From contig JBAIAA010000028.1 in the NCBI GenBank assembly GCA_037893245.1, forward strand, positions 1,550,001 to 1,614,000: a DNA stretch of 64,000 nucleotides, read 5' to 3'. The stretch's first letter is position 1, and each line of letters begins with the position of its first letter. This DNA comes from Crossaster papposus (taxonomy: Eukaryota > Echinodermata > Asteroidea > Velatida > Solasteridae). The notes under the pieces were generated by a model. That model saw only the letters and a list, made by a program, of their open reading frames with translations. It did no database searches and was not told the origin of the DNA. Made by a program: the position numbers and the translations under genes. Positions 12,501-27,500 of this stretch are shown here, one piece after another.

Positions 12501-15500
12501 ATTGCTTGAATTATCAGGAATGAGTAGGATTAGGGGTTTGTATTTCATAGAAAATATCATTTAACTGACCTGTCTGAAGTTTTAAAATCATGGATGCTGA
12601 GAACAAAAGCAGAAAAAACAGCCTTCGTTTTCAACCGGCGTCGGGCAGTGGTTTTTGTTTTATTTGCGATCACTGTCTGACGATCATGGATTTTTGTTAT
12701 TAAATTAAATTGTTCGCAACAATTACATATTTAGCGCAATTATTTTGCTGGATGCCTAGAATAATTATTTACTTTTAAATTAGTAAGATATTTCCTAATA
12801 ATTCAGTAGTAAAATGTTTAGATATCTGCAAATGGTGTATCCTACCTTTAACCAGTTCGCGCCGGGATTATTTTAACATCGCCGAACCGAGGGGCGGGAT
12901 TATTTTTAACGAAACTGGATCCGAATTCCGAAGCGTGTTCAGGCTGATAGTGCCGGGAAGCACACCCACGCACTTCCGGCCTTGCTCGCTGCTGGCATTC
13001 ATTTCCGAACTTGAACTTGGCGTGTTTATGCGTAATCCGTTTTGAATTTGGGGAAATTTTTGCGTTTATATACGTCATCCGGCGCGAACTGGTTAAGTTG
13101 ATAAATAATTTTTACAAGGTACCCATCTTTCTGACTCACCCATAACATAAAGTGAGGAAAGATAAACTTGTCATTTATAACATTTGCATACTCATTTAGA
13201 AACCTTTTTTGTGGTGGGACGGGTTACATTCCAAAAAGCACAACAGTGTAAAAACATATTTCGGATGCAAAATGTGTAAGACTTGAGAAAACTTTAAACA
13301 CAGCTTTCAGAAGTTGGATGAACTCCTGATTGGTTTTGACAGTTCAGGGTTCGGGTACAAGATGGATGACCCATCATGACTGCCCCTAGACTGACTTGGC
13401 AGGATGCTTTCTCTATGCACTAAAGGGTACGTTCAGACGGTGGCGTAAGTTAATCTAATCCAAAAATACTAAGTTAATCTGTCCGTTGGAACGCTCTAAT
13501 CCACCCGCGCGGCGTAAGTTACGCGACCAAAATGGCGTAACTTACGCTTCCCAAAAGTGGCCGATTAGATTAAGTTGAGCGAAAGATAACGATCTCCCCC
13601 CGCTGCGATGAGCCGTGAAGTGCCGTTGGAACGCAACTGACCTGCCACTTCCGGTGGTAGTTTATTCACATTGACCTTTTCCATAACAGGTCCACGCCGT
13701 GCTCATTAGCCGGACACGGACAAGGCGATTTAATTGTTAACCCTTTGCAATGATGGCCACCGCGCCGAGAATACATCCGATTGCCCGTTGCCTTCGTTTG
13801 ACAAACTGCCAAAAAAGTCAACGGGTAGCGTGGTCTTGTTGACGCAATCGGGTTTTTTTCTGTCTTCTGAGCCTTTTCAGCACACGATTTAGTATTCAAC
13901 TCTCCGGCCTAGGAATCCGACGATCGTTTCCTTTTATCCCGAATACAGGCAAGCAAAAACGCGAGAAAAACTTTAGCATTGATTATCATCGGCGCCATTT
14001 TGATAACGCATGGCCTGTCGCGCACGTGCAATTACATGTACACGTCCGCCGTGTGTGCATGACGTGCGTGTACGTACATGTACACGGCTTATTTACCAGA
14101 CCGTTTTACAAACCCTAGCTAATTAGGCCAGTCGGTCCAATGCGCTCCATTATCATAGCCAAACTGCATAAATAAAGCCGATATTGCGAAGAGGCTGGAG
14201 TTTGGAAAACGGCAGTACGCTTGCGCTCTAATGTAGATGCATAGACATTTTCCTCCATGTCTATGGTACATGTATACTGTATACTAATGTACATGTACAT
14301 GTACACTTTCCTTGTTTCCCGCGCGCGCGCGCTTTAACCGGAAGGCTGAGAAAGTGGTGTTTGCGTTGCGTAACCACGATGGCGTAACTTGATCAACTTT
14401 TCCGCCTGGGGAATAGCGTAACTTTCTCGTTTGAACGCAAGCATGTTTTGGATTAAAAACGGAATAACTTAGTATTTTTGGATTAGCTTAACTTACGCCA
14501 CCGTCTGAACATGCAGACCACCAGTCATTAGGAGGAAATTATATTCAGGATCTAGACAGGTGCAAATCAGACAAAAGGGGTGACACACAGAGTGACAGAT
14601 AAACCCCCAAGGTGGCCAAACAAGACAATAAAGCAAGTTTAGACAAGGGAACTGGCAAAATATTAGACAGGTCGACACACAGACATTTCTGTTGTAAAGA
14701 TATCAATGACTCTAAACTGCCTGTGAAACTTTAACAAATTTTGATAAAACTTACAAAATAATGTCATTTTCAAAGACTTGTCTCAGAGACAGCATGTTTA
14801 GAAATTTCAATTAGGAGTTGATTTGTCATCTGCGAATGGTGCTCACAAAGTGTTTAAATGACGCACATGGTATCTTGAAATTTTAGAATATTGTTTTCTC
14901 GGATTATGCAGCATTCACATAGCTAAAAGCTTTATCAGGTCGTTTGCCGAGCCCTTTTTTTCATATTTTGCTACTTTACATGATAAAAATGCACAACTGA
15001 CAAATGGTGTTATGATCCCTTTAATAAAACCATGATGCCACAGCATGCTAGGGTGGTTCGGGCCAGTACTTCATACGAGTAACAAGCTGCGTACTTTAAA
15101 GGTAGGATACACCATTGGTAATTGCTTAAATTATCAGGATTGGGTGGATTTAGAATTAGGGGTTGTATTTTATAGTAAATATCGTTTAACTGACCTGTTC
15201 GAAGTTTAACAATCATGGATACCGAGGAAAGCAACAAAACGGTTCGTTTTTAACTGTCGTCAGGCAGTGGCTCTAATCTTTTAGTTTTGTTTTTCCACGA
15301 TCGCCGTCCTTTTTTTTTAAATTCAATTTTCTAAACAATTATAAGATATCCAGTGCAAACATTTTGCTGGATGCCTAAAATCATTACTTACTAAATAATT
15401 AAGATATTTCCTAATAATTCGGTAGTAATTTTGATTTGATATACCGGTATATCTGCAAATGGTGTATTCTACCTTTATTAGGTGGTACATACGGTAGATA

Positions 15501-18500
15501 TGTTCTGGCAGATTAGTACACCCATATAAAAATTTACATAATGCTGACTAAAGCCCCGGGTACGTGGGAGTGAATACCATTGCACTGCGGTAGCCAGGTA
15601 AATTCATTTGAAGGGAATCAGTCATTCCAAAGACAATCTTAATCACCCTGATAGATGCAAAATAGACTGACACATACTGGATGACACACGCAGTTTTGAC
15701 TAGAGATGAAACTAGCCTATTGGGAAAGGGAGAACGGCCAACACACCAAAAAGGTGTCTGGGCTGCAAGCATGATGTACATCATCCCTAGTGCCCAATTT
15801 CAGGATGCCAACTCCCGTTAGGCCTACAATATTTGGGGTCTGAACTCTGAACCAAATTTTACAATGTGGAAAAAAATAAAATCCTTATTAACAAGTCTGA
15901 GTTAAGGTATGAGTATCTGACTTGTTAGATACAAAGGTTCACTTCTATTCTCACTTGATAAAGTTAAGGAAAACTCCAAGCATAAACGGTTGATGTTACT
16001 AAATTTACTAACGTTAGTCCACCTTCTTATTCCTCCATGGTCCACCCAAGGGGCACTGCATCAAGTTTCATCAAAAACGCACATACTAGTCGTACTACCG
16101 TAGTTATACATTTATATTAAAAAACTAATTAATCTTTACCCTCCAGGGTATTTTGGCTAGAAACCCTGCTAGATGCAGCAATATGCATCATTTGTCAAAG
16201 TGACAACCCTGCCTAGTTCCGCAAGATCCATCACATCAGAAATCTCAAGGTCAAACTGCCTCAGAGTCTATGGGGACAAGCTCTCAATAGCCTTTTCTAC
16301 TGTGGTGTTTATGTACTGGTGTGGACAGCCGAATGCATCAAAGTGCACCAGCCTTTTTTCCCTGATGCACTACGCTGTATCCTACAGGGTTAGGGTAACC
16401 TGAAACTTACACATTATCAGGGTTCTGCCCAAGGTGGTCGGTGCCGGAAAACCCGCCCTACAATCATGATTCCCCGACCACAACTGGCGAAATTGTCTTT
16501 TTGCCCGACCACCGCACATTTTCCAACTTTTTGAATTTAAATTGCCCATTTCATTCCACATATTTGCAACAACAACAAGTAAAATGTTGTATTTACCAAT
16601 TAAAAAGTTGTACCCAAAGTCGTTAGTGTTGAGTACTTTGTTTAGGCGAAACATGGGACATAGCTCAAAGATTGAAGGCGGGGAAGAAAACTACCGGTAT
16701 ACATTGTAGGAGATGGCAACATTCTACTGAAAATAACAAAATTATCCACCTACAGGGGCCAATTTCACGAAGCTGCTAAGCACAAAAATTTGCTTAGCAC
16801 AAAAACGTCTTGCTCATTAAAAACAAGTTATCAGCCAAAAATCTATGTGTTTTTTATGCTAAGCAAAAAAACAGCTGATTATCAATCAAAAACAATAAAG
16901 ATCACATGAAAATTTGGTCTGTAACCTTGTTTTTACCAAGGACAAATTGTCATGCTAAGCAAATTTTTGTGCTTAGAAGCTCCGTGAAATTTGCCCCAGG
17001 TAGCCACGGCTTGATTGGTGAAAGAAAAGCCCAGAGTACGGCAAGGCTGCAAATTATCAAGAGGAAATAGTAACTGGCTCTCCTTCAAATTGAGTCAATC
17101 AATGACTTCCTCACGGAAAATCTGCAGAACATACTTCACTCGACACGAGTAGACGGGGACCAGTCCCAAATGACAAGGAAATTGTTTGGTTTTTATCGTA
17201 CATGGGGGATTTCCTTCTAAAAGACCGCACCCTCCTCACTTATTCTCTTTCTTTCAAAAATAATAATCTGGCCAACTATAACACCTGCGAACAAATTCTT
17301 GTAGCTGCTAATCATTTGCTAAACATAGAACATTTGTTTGGCATAAACTGGTGCCCAGCCAAAGTGACACTCAATGTGCATTACATGCGACTGGTTTCCG
17401 GCTAATCGTTTTGCTTGACACATACATTTGCTTTAACCTCAACTCCCAAGTGTGATTTACTTGGAACCATACCCATCCTTGCAAATTTGAACACCATATG
17501 GCAAACTGTACACACAAACTGTTGAACTGATTTTGGGGGTACATTGTATGCCTGATCAAATTCCAACACTATGGGCCTGTTTGTTTTACACAAATACGGA
17601 TCGCGATCAGTGATCCGGCCCGGGTTCACTCCATCAATTAGGCAGAAATTGATTTTGAATCAACGGCCGGATCACACTGATCACGATCCGGATCTGTGTG
17701 AAACAAAAAAGACTGTCGTGTTGGAGTTTGACTGGATGGGTATTGTTCGGGTTTTTGTTGGCACAGTTTTTAATGGATTCAGCATTGTAGATTCCAGCCA
17801 GAATTCAACACCATAAACCGGAACCATCCGCAATCAGGCATTTTTGAGGGGTTTTGAAGGATTGAGGCCGTGTGCCTTTTTTGTGCTAGTTGATTTTTGA
17901 CAATTGGGGGATTGTAAAGGATTAAGAAGAGATCCTAGCCAAAATTGCCCTTGGGGTTAGGGTTAATGTACCAATGTTGCTTAAAAAACAACAAATGTCA
18001 TGTGTTTTTTGTGTGCACAATGCTGGGTTTTTACCTGTGGGTGAAAAGCTCAAGAAATCACCATGTCCTTCTGTCTGTTAGTTTCTTAACGGTAGTTTGT
18101 AACAAACACCAGTCTGGGCAGCATTCTATTCACACAAACATTGCCAACGTTTCCTAACTACACAAACAATGTTCCATTGGATGTGCCAACAAATGTTTTG
18201 CCAACGATAGCGAACGTTGGCGAATGTTTGCATGAGTTGAACATACATGTAGTCCAAATTCCAGTACACAGCACAAGAAGGGCCGCAAAAGTCACGCTTA
18301 GCGCAAAAGTCACGCTTAGCGCGAAAGTGTGGTGGCAAAATCTCAAACGTTTCTTCAAGCCTTTCAACTGCACGAGTCTAAAATCCTTACAAAGATTTTG
18401 CCTTTTTTTGTCGACAACTGCCCGTTTCACTTTAGAATTGAGCAAAAATCTTAGTTGCATATCTGCTGCTAGTCTTTGCCAAAGACAAATGCCTTCATTA

Positions 18501-21500
18501 AGCACAAAGATGTCAACACCAATGATTATTTTTTTGTCAGAGAAAAAAACCCAATGCCTTACCATACTGTAGGGTCCCCCGCTAACGTGTTGAATCGCTT
18601 GCAGACACAAAGGACATTGCACAAGTCTTTCTCCAGGAGGTAGGAGAAGATCTTGAGCAGGATTTCAGACGGGACATGATACTGGAGAAAGTTGTCTTCG
18701 GGATTGGACACTGGGAAAACAGAGAAAGATAGAGCATGGAGAAAGACAGAAAGAAAACAAAATATATTTCTTCCAGTTTTTACTGTAGTACCGTAAATTG
18801 GAAATACTATTTTAAAAAGCCAATAGTTATTGTCCGTTTTTCTTTTTCATATAAATTCCAATGAGGGAAGATGCAATGCAGTGTACTCAGAAAGGCTCAA
18901 AGGAAAAGCCGCTCTGTCAAATTGAACTCAAATATTTAAATAATTATTTGTAAAGTAACTTTTCAAATAAACACATTGCATTGAACTAAGAAGATATCCA
19001 GCTAATCTAATGACAAATTAACTTTATGGGATCTGTCTTTACAGGTATGGGCTCTGGGGCCAATTTCATAGCTCGCTGCTAAGCACTAAAATTTGCTTAG
19101 CATGAACATTCTTCCTGGTCAAAAACAGGGTTACGAACCAAATTTTCAGGTAACCTATAGGCCTATTGTTTCTGACTTATGTTTTTTGCTTAGCATGAAA
19201 TGCACATGGAGTTTTAGCTGGCAACCCATTATTTTTGAGCAACACTTTTTGGTGCTAAGCAGATTTTTGTACTTAACAGCTCTATGAAATTGGCCCCAGG
19301 ACACGGTCGTACGAGAAGCAGTTCACATAGAACTGTAATTTCCCATGGGCAGTACATCACTGGTATAGAGTATAAACTGTGATGTCAGTTGTCATTTTAA
19401 TGGTTCTATACAATAGGTAGTCATCTGAAACGTCCATTACAATAGCACAGCGAAATGGTTGAGTACATTTTGTGTTGGGCCAATTGCCTTGGCAACAGAC
19501 AAAAGATGATGTATTGATTTCGGTATGCACCACGCGCCTCGTTCATTTGATACTCATACCAGTGGGATTGCTTTGTCTGTTCGCTGAAACTCTCTTAATT
19601 GCGTCGTTATTAACTCACCCAACACGCTTTTCTTTCCCCTGAGGAGGGTACTCGTGCACATATCCCATACCTTAACTCTAACTACCGGTATTTACTACCG
19701 GTAGGAACTATACCAAACCTTGCAAATTCCAACACCATATGGCAACCTGTACACACAAACTGTTGGACTTTTAGTTTGCAGGTACCGGTACATGTATGCC
19801 TAACCTACCGGTAGTGTAAAAGACAATCGGTTTAGGGGTCCAGTACCCAACCTAACAGATTCCAACAAAACCTGGTGTTGGAGTTTGAATGGATGGGGAA
19901 TGTTAGGGTTAATCGAACCTTACCCCTCCCACATGTTGGTACATGTACATGTAGATTTAAGGCCTTTCTTGACTACATTTTGATAGAGTATGATGGACTT
20001 GGGCCAGGAGGCCTGAAGCCAAAGGACCAGAGATGTACATGTAGTCGAGTCCACCACAAGTCCCTGCAAGTCCCTGCAAGTCCCTGCAAGTCCCTGCAAG
20101 TCCCTGCAAGTCCCTGCAAGTCCCTGCAAGTCCCTGCAAGTCCCTGCAAGTCCCTGCAAGTCCCTGCAAGTCCCTGCAAGTCCCTGCAAGTCCCTGCAAG
20201 TCCCTGCAAGTCCCTGTAAGTCCCTGCAAGTCCCTGCAAGTCCCTGCAAGTCCCTGCAAGTCACTGCAAGTCCCTATAAGTCCCTATAAGTCCATGTAAG
20301 TCCCTGTAAGTCCCTGTAAGTCCATCACAAGTCCATCACAAGTCCATCACAAGTCCATCACAAGTCCATCACAAGTCCATCACAAGTCCATCACAAGTCC
20401 ATCACAAGTCCTTTAGTTCAAATTAAAATCACAAGCTATTCAAATCAGCTTTGACAAAAGCATTCCTTTGTCATTGTTCATCCAGTTACTTGTGACTGCC
20501 TTTATGAAGGGACTTGTGACTGCCTTTATGAAGGGACTTGTGACTGCCTTTATGAAGGGACTTGTGACTGGCTTCACGAAAGGACTTGTAAACGGACTTG
20601 CAGGGACTCGACTACAACCCTGCAAAGGACTGCTGTTGTCATATAAGAAATGTGTACTAAGTCAATCAAAATCACTCAGCACTTTAGTAGTGGTTCAATT
20701 ATATCCAGGGTTCTAGCTACATGTACGCTGGCTGGTGCCGGCTGGTGCAAGCCGGCACTCCCAATCACCGGCCGGCACTTGGGGTGAAAATTTGATAGAG
20801 AAAATAGGCTGATACTACAGGTACAACGAATGGTCCAACCATCTAGCTCGAAAACAACCTGCACTGAGAAATTTCTAGCTACAACCCCGATTATATTATA
20901 TACAAAACAAGTAGAGTGAGTGATAGGTTTTGATCGATATCATTCTCTCCTTAGAAACAGTATCTCGGGAGTTATGGTTAATACAATCACACCTTGTGAA
21001 ATGTCATGATTAGGTACTGTAAATGTGAAATTGCAGTTTGTTCTTGCCAGTCGGCCAATTTATCAACACAAAATCCTCAATTGTAGAATCAATTCAAACC
21101 GAAATTTTTGTTTGCAATATTGGTTGACACATTCCGCAAACTACGGTAGGGTACAAATACACGCCCCTATTGCGACAAAATATTTTCCTTTCGTTCCTTC
21201 ATTTTTTTTTCCCCAACTCAACTCGCAGTTGGAAGTTTAATGTTTTCTTTCCTACCCGTCAGTTTCGGAACAGAATTAATCCAAACATCAATCTGACGAA
21301 CAGAGCCACATTAATTTTTAGGTGGGGAAAGAACTCCCGGAGATTAAAATCAATCTTAAATTTTGTTCAGCTGTCACACGTGTTCATTTTGATTTTCATT
21401 TGGCTTAAGAAGACTGCTCAATAAATGGGGGGTGACATGCCTGCTATGCCAGGCATGCACAATCAACATACTGTACACTGCAAAACAGCTTCCAGAAACA

Positions 21501-24500
21501 GGGGAGGAAAAGGGGGAGGGTCTGCTTAAAAACTAAATCCAATTTACACAACATAAATGTTCATTAACCCTAACTCTCTACCCTATTTTTCTTACACATT
21601 TAACCTGAATCCTGCAAACTCCTGCAATTGCAAAGTGTTAAAACTCCATGTAACTGTAATCCTGCAAAATCCTAGAGCAGTTTAACCATTGAGCTGTAAA
21701 GCAGCCAAACATGGAACAAACAGCTGCTGCACGTAAGTGCCCTGTTACAACAAGGCCAAATCCCAAACAACCTTAATCCTGCAAAATCCTGCATTTTGCA
21801 AAGAGGATTTGGATTTGGGATGGTTAGGGTTAAAAAGTCAGTCAAAGTGCATAAAAAAGATATTCTTGAATTTTCTTACTTCATTAACCCCAACTCCCTA
21901 CTGTCTTTTACAATAAATCAAGTACTGGATCAAATATGTCAAAAATCGATCACTAACTCTGCTTCTTAGACATGGGATAATGGAACTACCGTACATGTAC
22001 CGGTACATGTACCAATGAAGTGCAGGGCCAAATTTCATGGCTCTTCTAACCACAGAATTCCACACTTAATACATGTACTGTACGATCAGCATTTTGGCTT
22101 AGCATTGATACTGCTATTAAACTTAGTTATACAGCTAGGCCATAAGCACCGTTTCATGTACATTTATGTACATTTGTATATTTGCTTTTAACTCACAGTT
22201 AACACTCTGGGCAGCTTGGTGATGCGTAAGCCGTGCTCTCTTGGCTTTGGATGCGGTGGATGCAGTGATGGAGGTTGTACCCGAGGAGGACCCAGCCAGA
22301 ATACCCTGCTTAGACAAACAGAGAAAACAGACAAACAGTTGTTAGGAACCAGGCAGAAGAAGGGTTAATAACAACTAGTGCCATTTTCCAAACCCCAGCT
22401 AAGGCTCCGTCTCCGACTTCATCACCATTGCCATTTGCCAAACTGCATGAACGAAGCCAAAGATGGAGACACACCGGTAGCTGGGTTTGGAAAATGGCCT
22501 CGACTGGAAGCCCGATTCTGAACAATTATTGCTATCAGTACTAGCTGCGCATTGTTTCACCTTCCTTGTTCTCCGATACAAAAAAGATGTAGTACCTGTA
22601 TATAAAGTACATCACTGTGGCTGTTTGTGCACATTGCAGATGAGTCCATCTTTATCAGAGGTCATAAGGGCAGGGAAGCCCTGGCAAGTTTCTGTATCTG
22701 AGAGAAAGAAGGTCTGGGTACAGATGAGGTGAATGACCTTGATCAGGTGGCAAGTTTACTGGGGAACGGCAGACTCTATTTTGGCATTTAGAGGACAATG
22801 ACCTCTCAGATGTCAAAAAGGGACGTTGCATGGGGAATTCCCCTCTTGAAATTGGAGGGATTCTGGTGGTAAGTACAAAAATGTATGGTGGGTAGTACTG
22901 ACCCCTTTTACAAGGGGCGGGGAGCAGAAGAAAGTACCAACTGTAAGCCACAGACATTATGATCCGTGTAGGGATTACAATGTTCTCTGTTCCATATGTG
23001 CAACACCTTACTGCACACATGATGGGGAAAACCTTGTGCATTTTAACCTTAACCAGACTCAACCCATCAAAAACCAAAGTTCTGCATGTTTTGTTGGAAT
23101 CTGTTAGGATTGGTACTGCACCTTCAACCTGACTATGCTCAATAGATTGGTTAGGAGTACATGTTCCACGCAGATGAAAGTGCAACAGTTTGAGTGTAGA
23201 GTTTACCATAATTTGCAAGGATGGGTAAGATAATATTCCTAGTAATCATACTACATGTACAAAGTTTGGGTTAATGTGAGTGACCTTTTTACACAAAGCT
23301 GTACACTACATGTATAATAAGCCTGCAGCGGTAAACGGTTACATTTTTCCTGTTCGGTTAACCTTTTTATTACTTTTTTATTTTTTATTTGTTAACGTTT
23401 GTTACGGTTGACCGAACCGCAAAACATAAGGTTACACAAATAATTTTAAAACCGCAAACTTGCAGGCTTACACTATAAAGCCCGGTTCATACACATGTAC
23501 CGGTACTTCACGTACAAGCGAGTGCATTACAAATGAGACGTCACCACGCATTCGCTGCGAATTTCTCTTTTTTTAACTTGTTACGAATTCGCAGCCGAAA
23601 ACTTGCTGTGACGTCACAAATTCACCTTCGAGTTTGCTACCTGAGCAGCAATGGCCCATGGAAAAGCATTTTTTCAATAAATTTCCGATAACTCTTTATC
23701 AGCAGATGGAAATGGCATGATTTTTTGTAATCAGAACAGTGTTTGGATACGCGCCAGTCTTCAGTGGTAAACTTTAGGTTAACTACGGTATTAATGTCAC
23801 ATCTAAACTTTTTTGGCGATTCATTGTACACCTGCAGTGTACCCTTCTTGTCAATCAACATGTATATTTTTGTGAAAATACACAGGTTGAATATGGCAAA
23901 TCCAGAAGGTACAGGGAGTGGCACAAATTATTATTATTTTGGGGCCTAGGGAAATCCCCATTTGGGAGAGAAAATGACTCCTGTTGACTGAGTGAAGGGA
24001 AAGTGGCAGGGTCAGCGGATACTGCCCCCTATGACATCATCAGGAATACCGCAGCAAGGCTATCAGTATGGAAAGTGGTGATCATGGAGACATGGACAGT
24101 GCCCAATTATCTGGTACCTGTTTGTTTTGTGGTTTGTTTTTTTGGAAGCCATGGGGCTTTTCAGCCTCTACTATTAGGGGAAAATGTCAAGGTCTTTTTG
24201 GTAGTTGTTGCATATTGGTGAATCATAAAGCTGACAATTTGCTACAAAATTGTCAAAACTAGAAAAAGGGCTTTCAGTAAAAACGCAGATACATATATCT
24301 CTGTCCCAACATCTGCAAAAACACACTGATGTAAAAATCATTCAAAGTAATCTAGATCAATCTGAAAATTTAACACTTACCCCTTGGGTATCTTTACTAG
24401 AAAGTAACCCGAATCCACCAAAATCCACCAATTTTGTCACGCAATCTTGGTGTTTGTGACTGTTTAATATGGAGGTATCCTGAATCCTTCAAAATCCCGC

Positions 24501-27500
24501 AGTACCACAAGGCTTACAGTCCTCATTCCATCAAAGTATCCAAAACAGGGGGTATGGATTTTGATAGATTCAGGGAGGTTAGGGTTAAAAGAATCATCCT
24601 TGACACATGTGCTACCGGTACCTATCCACCAATTTGGGTAAAATCCCTCTTGTCATGCTTGTAGTTTTTCTATAATCCTGCTAGCAGACAAACAAACAGC
24701 CCGACAAACAGACAGACAGAGATGAATACATTTAACCTCCACCATCAGAGATGAGCGAAAGTAAATATTCTTGAATTAAAGAATATGTTTTCTACCAAAA
24801 CATTTAGCTTAGAGGCAGTCAAAAACTGCCCTGCCTGTTTATTCCTGTATTCACCTGAACTACTACCGGTACATACATGTACATACACTGGTATATTTCT
24901 ATCGATTCATTCATGAATAAATTACAATGTAATCCAATGCAGTATGGTACGGTACATTGTACATAATCTGAGCGAATGGGTTAGGCCTAAATTAGGAATA
25001 AGGCTTCTTAAATTTCAGCTAAGAAAGATCTGATAAACCGTACATACATGTAAATTATGAACATGTATGTACCGGTAGCTTACTAAATAAATCGTCCAAA
25101 CTCTGTATCTGAACTCGCTACAGATCCTTTGTCTTTATTCTGATCTGATCTTCCCCTAAGCGGATGTACAACTGATGTGGGTTGTTCTTAGTAGATCCAG
25201 GCGGTATACATGCACATGTGCGGTTAATTGTAATAAACCACAAAACACTAATAAGTAATAAGCCAAATTACAGAAGGTTACATGAAAGCTTATACGGTAA
25301 GAATACGGCAATCTTGAGCTTGTGAACTACATGTATCTTCGATGTTGTGACCAAAAAATCCTCTACATTTTACACAAATTAAACACTTCAAAACGTCCAA
25401 AATTTAAAGGTACCGGTAGGATACAGTTACTACCGAATTATTAAGAAATTATTCTAGGCATCCATTTCTTTCGCGATCGCCGTCCGTCTTTATAAAATTC
25501 TTTCGAACTTTTTCGAAACAAATACAAGATATTTAGCGCAATAATTTGGCTGGATGCCTAGAATCATTATTTACTTTCAAATAAGTTAGATATTTTAAAA
25601 TAATTTTAGTGTCCGGAAATGGTGTATTCTACGGTACCTTTAAATTCTAATTTACATAGTGATGACTACCATACGGTACATTTTACACATGTGTACATGT
25701 ATACTCCACTTAAGTACTTCTCTGAATTCGGAGGTGACAAGCCAATGTTTGACATGTACATACACATGTATTTTGCAATTGGATACCCTACACAAGGATT
25801 CACCAACATGCATTCATGTACATGTACATATTTACATGCATATTCCACCAGCACTGAAACACACCAAGGAATGTAATCCAATACGCTTCAACACAGGAAA
25901 GACCAACAGACAAGCTGGCTGTGTGAAGAGACAGAGAGATTGACTATGAGTAGATCAGAGTCTGAATCACCGAGCCCCCACTCAAGTCCTAGGGGTATCT
26001 ACCATACCCAGTAGATGGGCTGTCATTACTGCACATTTCCAGATTCAATGGCCATTTTATAAACCCCAGCTTCGCCTCCGTCTTTGGCTTCGTTCATTCA
26101 GTTTGGCAATAGCGATGAAGCCAGAGACGAAGCCTAAGCTGAGATTGGACAAACGACCAATGTACGATGTGCACACCATATAAATGGACAATCACAATTA
26201 TGTTTTAAAATTGGTTTTGGTTTTTTCAAAAAATGTTTCTGGAGCAAATTTCACACTAGAAATAGCAGCCGATAGCAGCTGATGAGGGCCAAGATGAAAC
26301 AAACCCAGAAATTATAAAAGGACGGAGAGACATTTTGTATTATCCTTTGGTCTTTAGAGGGCAGGATTGTGATTTTTGGTGGACAATTTTGTGATATCAA
26401 ATGATAACAAAGACAACAACACAAAACACTAAATAAAACACTGTAAAACCGTTGATTTGGAAGGCAAAATGCGTAAGCAAATCACATTTTCTACACGACA
26501 AGCGGTGTTAACAATTTTACAAAATTCTGTCATTAGAGTTGAGAGAGTATACTTGAAGTTGTTAAAGTCATTTTTTGAATGGTAAAAATACTGTCCACAT
26601 AATCTGATGTGGTAATTTTTCAAACCCCAGCTTGCAAACCCCGTTGCGGCTCCATCGACTTTGCCAAACTGCATGAACAAAGCCAAAACGGAGATGAATC
26701 TTCGGCTTGCAAAACGGCCTGGGTTTCCAGATATCGCGCCCTCATTTGACAGTAGCCTAACTTGATTGGATTTTTTAACGTACGTACCACAAAGCTTTAA
26801 AGACTGATTTTATTTTATTCAATTCTTATAAAGATTGCGGTTGGTTGAAGAAAAAATATTTGGGGGAATAACAGGGGGATTATTTATTTTTTGAGGGGAT
26901 ACCATTTACCAGAGAAGGAAGCTAAATATTTTTTTAAGAGGGGAGATGGATTGTTTTTTTAAGTGATAATGAAAACTTGGCGGTTTCCCTGCTTTTTCTT
27001 GTGCGATGTTCCCCTTTTTGCGCCTATTCTCGGCTACTTTGATGACCTCCATCTTGGTAGTAACCGTCCTTTGGCAAAGCGCCCATCGTGGTTTCGGTGA
27101 TTGGCACTTGTCACCAGCACTCTTTTAAGATGGGCCTTTGTTACTAACCGCAATGGCCGGTTAACGACCGTGCACTGTCCAAGCAATTGGCACTATCCTT
27201 CTGCATGGGTTTTCCATTGGCAAGATGAATTATCTGACATGACAAACACCAATTGATGACTAATACTGCTTTAAATTTTGATCTGAATGAAAAGCCGTGG
27301 AGCAGGATTTGTAAGTTTTCGTTATAAATGGATCGATAACAACGCTTTTTTATTCACAGGGGTTACCAAAACCTTTCGTTGTAAGAATCTGTTTTCGTTA
27401 TAAGCGAATATTTTCCCGTAGAAACGTGGACAGTTTTGCCGGGGACCAAGGATAATGTTTGTAATAACCGGAATTTCGATATATCCGTTTTTGTACTAGC

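Larger units (their letters stand above)
8393..18562 (-). other. FBXO11 intron 4: survey
   Basis: 10.2 kb dominated by the repeats listed separately. Stretches where I see nothing definable: 9280-10320 (only ACATGT microsatellite and a CCTCCTCTCTCC tract), 11150-11390, 13100-13430, 15480-16750, 17000-17570 and 17970-18560. Confidence 0.6.

Noticed and set aside
19875..20264. Reading frames encoding repeated [10 protein letters not shown] or [10 protein letters not shown] peptides
   Set aside because: Translation of the decamer array in all frames; not a gene.
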